Origin: Candidatus Heimdallarchaeota archaeon B3_Heim
GTDB lineage: Archaea > Asgardarchaeota > Heimdallarchaeia > Hodarchaeales > Hodarchaeaceae
Length of the DNA: 64,000 bases
NCBI GenBank assembly: GCA_003144275.1
Contig: NJBF01000009.1
Coordinates: 7,653 to 71,652 of the forward strand
Direction: 5' to 3'
Shown piece by piece: positions 62,592 to 64,000 of this stretch; the stretch's first letter is position 1; each line of letters starts with the position of its first letter. The notes under the pieces were generated by a model. It was not told the DNA's origin. It did no database searches and was given only the letters and a program-made list of their open reading frames with translations. The translations under genes were made by a program, and so were the position numbers.

Positions 62592-64000
62592 ATGCAAAAA
62601 TATAAAATTCTTACGAAAATAACAGACATTTTTGCATCAGCTGTTTTACTATTTATACCATTTTACTTAGTAATAAGTATTTTCGATATAAGAAATTCAC
62701 CAGATCTATTTTCCCTTATGTTAAATTTCTTACTTCTAGCAATAGAAGCGTTTGGTTTAATTTTCTCTTATTATCTTGTGGATATGATAGCAGGTTCCTT
62801 CTTTTATAGGAGCACAAAGAACCTTACTGAAAGAGAGTCGTCCGAAAAGCCTTTTTTCAGTATCATAGTACCTTCCCATGGTACACCTTATTCCATACTA
62901 GAGCAAACACTCATTGGAGCCCTTAACCTAAATTATGAAAATTATGAGTTAATCGTTAGTGATAACGGAAAAAATAGATCTGTGACAGGAAAGCTCCATA
63001 AATTCTGCAAGAAAAAAGGAATAGTTTTCTTTCATAAAAAAGATGAGAGAGGATTCAAGGCTGGTAATATAAACGCTGTTTTCAACCTCACTAAAGGAGA
63101 CTTCATTATGATTCTTGATTCAGATCATATACCAGTTCCAAATTTATTGCAGAAGTTTTGCTCCATCTTTGATGACCCAAAAATTGGTTTTATTCAAGCA
63201 AAGGTTTCCTATCGCAAGTCTTATCGATTATATCAAAAAGCAAACTCAATTCTATATTCTCAATTTTATGAGGTAATCGAAGCTGCAAAAGATAGAAGAG
63301 GTATGGTTTTATTCAATGGAACGACTGGTTGCTTTCGTAGATCAGTTCTCAGCGCGATAGGAGGCTTTTCTGAGGATACTTTGATTGAAGATATTGATAC
63401 ATCAATGCAAATTATAGCACGAGGATATGAGGGCAAGTTCATCAATTTTATAGGATCTTATGGACTTGTACCAGAAACTGCTAAGGCTCAAATAGCCCAG
63501 TTATGGAGATGGACACATGGAGCCTGTAATATCCTTCGTATCAGGTTACGTCTACTACTCACTACTTCTCATATAGGCTGGTTTAAGAAATTTGAGTTAA
63601 TATTAAACACAATGGCTTTTTTCTCTGGTATAAGTGTAGTCTTTTTCTTCAGTATCCTAGCTCTAATGGTATATGTAGGTACACCAATTCTTAGATATTC
63701 ATTATTTGGATTTAATACAATTTACATTATGCCACTTCTCATTAGCTTTTCTTACTCAACCATAGCTTTACTAACGATTTTGTGGGAGGAGAGGGAAGAT
63801 CCATTCTTGATCCGAGTTCTCCATCTCATCCCCTTCTACCTTTTTTCGTTAGGATCATTTTTATTTTTAATTTCTGGTGTTCTAGAGGGTTTATTGTTAC
63901 GCAATACTCCCAGAAGTGAGACCAGCGTATGGGATAGGCAATTTAACATTCTTAGAAATTCAATACTAGCGTTATTATTTACAGGTCTGATAATAACTTT
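62592..64000 (+). CDS. Processive-type GT2 glycosyltransferase, 3' end missing
   Basis: Runs off the right edge; about 469 residues are visible, with no stop. Two N-terminal TM helices are followed by a cytosolic GT-A domain: IIVPSHGTPYSILEQTL, LIVSDNGKN, MILDSDHIP (DxD), TTGCFRRSVLSAIGGF, EDIDTS (catalytic Asp) and QIAQLWRWTHGA (QxxRW). At least three TM helices follow. This is the layout of cellulose/hyaluronan-synthase-like processive enzymes, so it probably makes or extends a surface polysaccharide from a nucleotide sugar. Start ATG 62592; 51 bases after the nucleotidyltransferase gene. Confidence 0.85.
   Translation, partial: MQKYKILTKITDIFASAVLLFIPFYLVISIFDIRNSPDLFSLMLNFLLLAIEAFGLIFSYYLVDMIAGSFFYRSTKNLTERESSEKPFFSIIVPSHGTPYSILEQTLIGALNLNYENYELIVSDNGKNRSVTGKLHKFCKKKGIVFFHKKDERGFKAGNINAVFNLTKGDFIMILDSDHIPVPNLLQKFCSIFDDPKIGFIQAKVSYRKSYRLYQKANSILYSQFYEVIEAAKDRRGMVLFNGTTGCFRRSVLSAIGGFSEDTLIEDIDTSMQIIARGYEGKFINFIGSYGLVPETAKAQIAQLWRWTHGACNILRIRLRLLLTTSHIGWFKKFELILNTMAFFSGISVVFFFSILALMVYVGTPILRYSLFGFNTIYIMPLLISFSYSTIALLTILWEEREDPFLIRVLHLIPFYLFSLGSFLFLISGVLEGLLLRNTPRSETSVWDRQFNILRNSILALLFTGLIIT

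Noticed and set aside
1..64000. CRISPR arrays, rRNA genes, replication origin
   Set aside because: No regular repeat-spacer arrays, rRNA segments or Cdc6/Orc genes with origin-type repeats were seen.

Overview
The window reads as a low-GC archaeal chromosome segment, most likely from an Asgard (Promethearchaeota) lineage. Archaeal markers are glycerol-1-phosphate dehydrogenase, a GGPP-type prenyl synthase, geranylgeranyl reductase, TFB, Trm56, archaeal Elp3, class III (pilin-type) signal peptides and a tRNA-Ala without an encoded CCA. Asgard-type markers are three small GTPases (two Rab/Ras-like, one MglA-like), a gelsolin-like domain protein, a longin-like protein, a roadblock-like protein and many coiled-coil proteins. 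The phylum is an inference from gene content; no marker phylogeny could be run.

Layout. 0-1.6 kb: two coiled-coil proteins and tRNA-Ala(GGC). 1.9-4.8 kb: porGDAB-type 2-oxoacid:ferredoxin oxidoreductase. 5-11.2 kb: Elp3, a GlcNAc-1-P transferase, a sugar nucleotidyltransferase, MazG, an acyltransferase and NadC. 11.2-13.3 kb: a TnpB-element remnant, Dph6 and a pilin-like protein, followed by a GC-rich, foldable intergenic segment. 13.6-18.5 kb (minus): a five-gene run of gelsolin-like, Rab-like GTPase, MglA-like GTPase, Sua5/YrdC and a longin-like 612-residue protein. 18.7-26.9 kb: a Get4-like helical protein, LOG protein, Trm56, a second Rab-like GTPase, a large HTH/coiled-coil/TrmB-like protein, two unknown proteins and a phosphoribosyltransferase. 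27.2-28.6 kb: a complete TnpB-only insertion element with 22-bp imperfect terminal inverted repeats. 28.8-37.9 kb: a helical/beta-sandwich protein, geranylgeranyl reductase, a large pilin-type surface protein, a BshC-like protein and an aminotransferase. 38.5-45.1 kb: argS, a flippase-like protein, G1P dehydrogenase, RNase HII, a phosphohexomutase and a small membrane protein, probably one operon. 45.1-54.3 kb: an SF2 helicase, tandem zinc-ribbon/coiled-coil paralogues, an LpdD-like protein, a 1060-residue surface protein and a roadblock-like/coiled-coil pair. 54.3-64 kb: a membrane M48 protease, lipoyl synthase, TFB, a CPBP protease, prenyl synthase, a nucleotidyltransferase with altered catalytic residues and a GT2 glycosyltransferase cut by the window end.

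Together the genes cover ether-lipid synthesis (prenyl synthase, G1PDH, geranylgeranyl reductase), surface glycan assembly (GlcNAc-1-P transferase, nucleotidyltransferases, mutase, GT2, flippase-like), tRNA modification (Elp3, Sua5, Trm56), ferredoxin-linked 2-oxoacid metabolism, and a GTPase/gelsolin/longin module that may link membranes and cytoskeleton. A TnpB-element family with terminal inverted repeats is present as one full copy, two short internally deleted copies and two solo ends.
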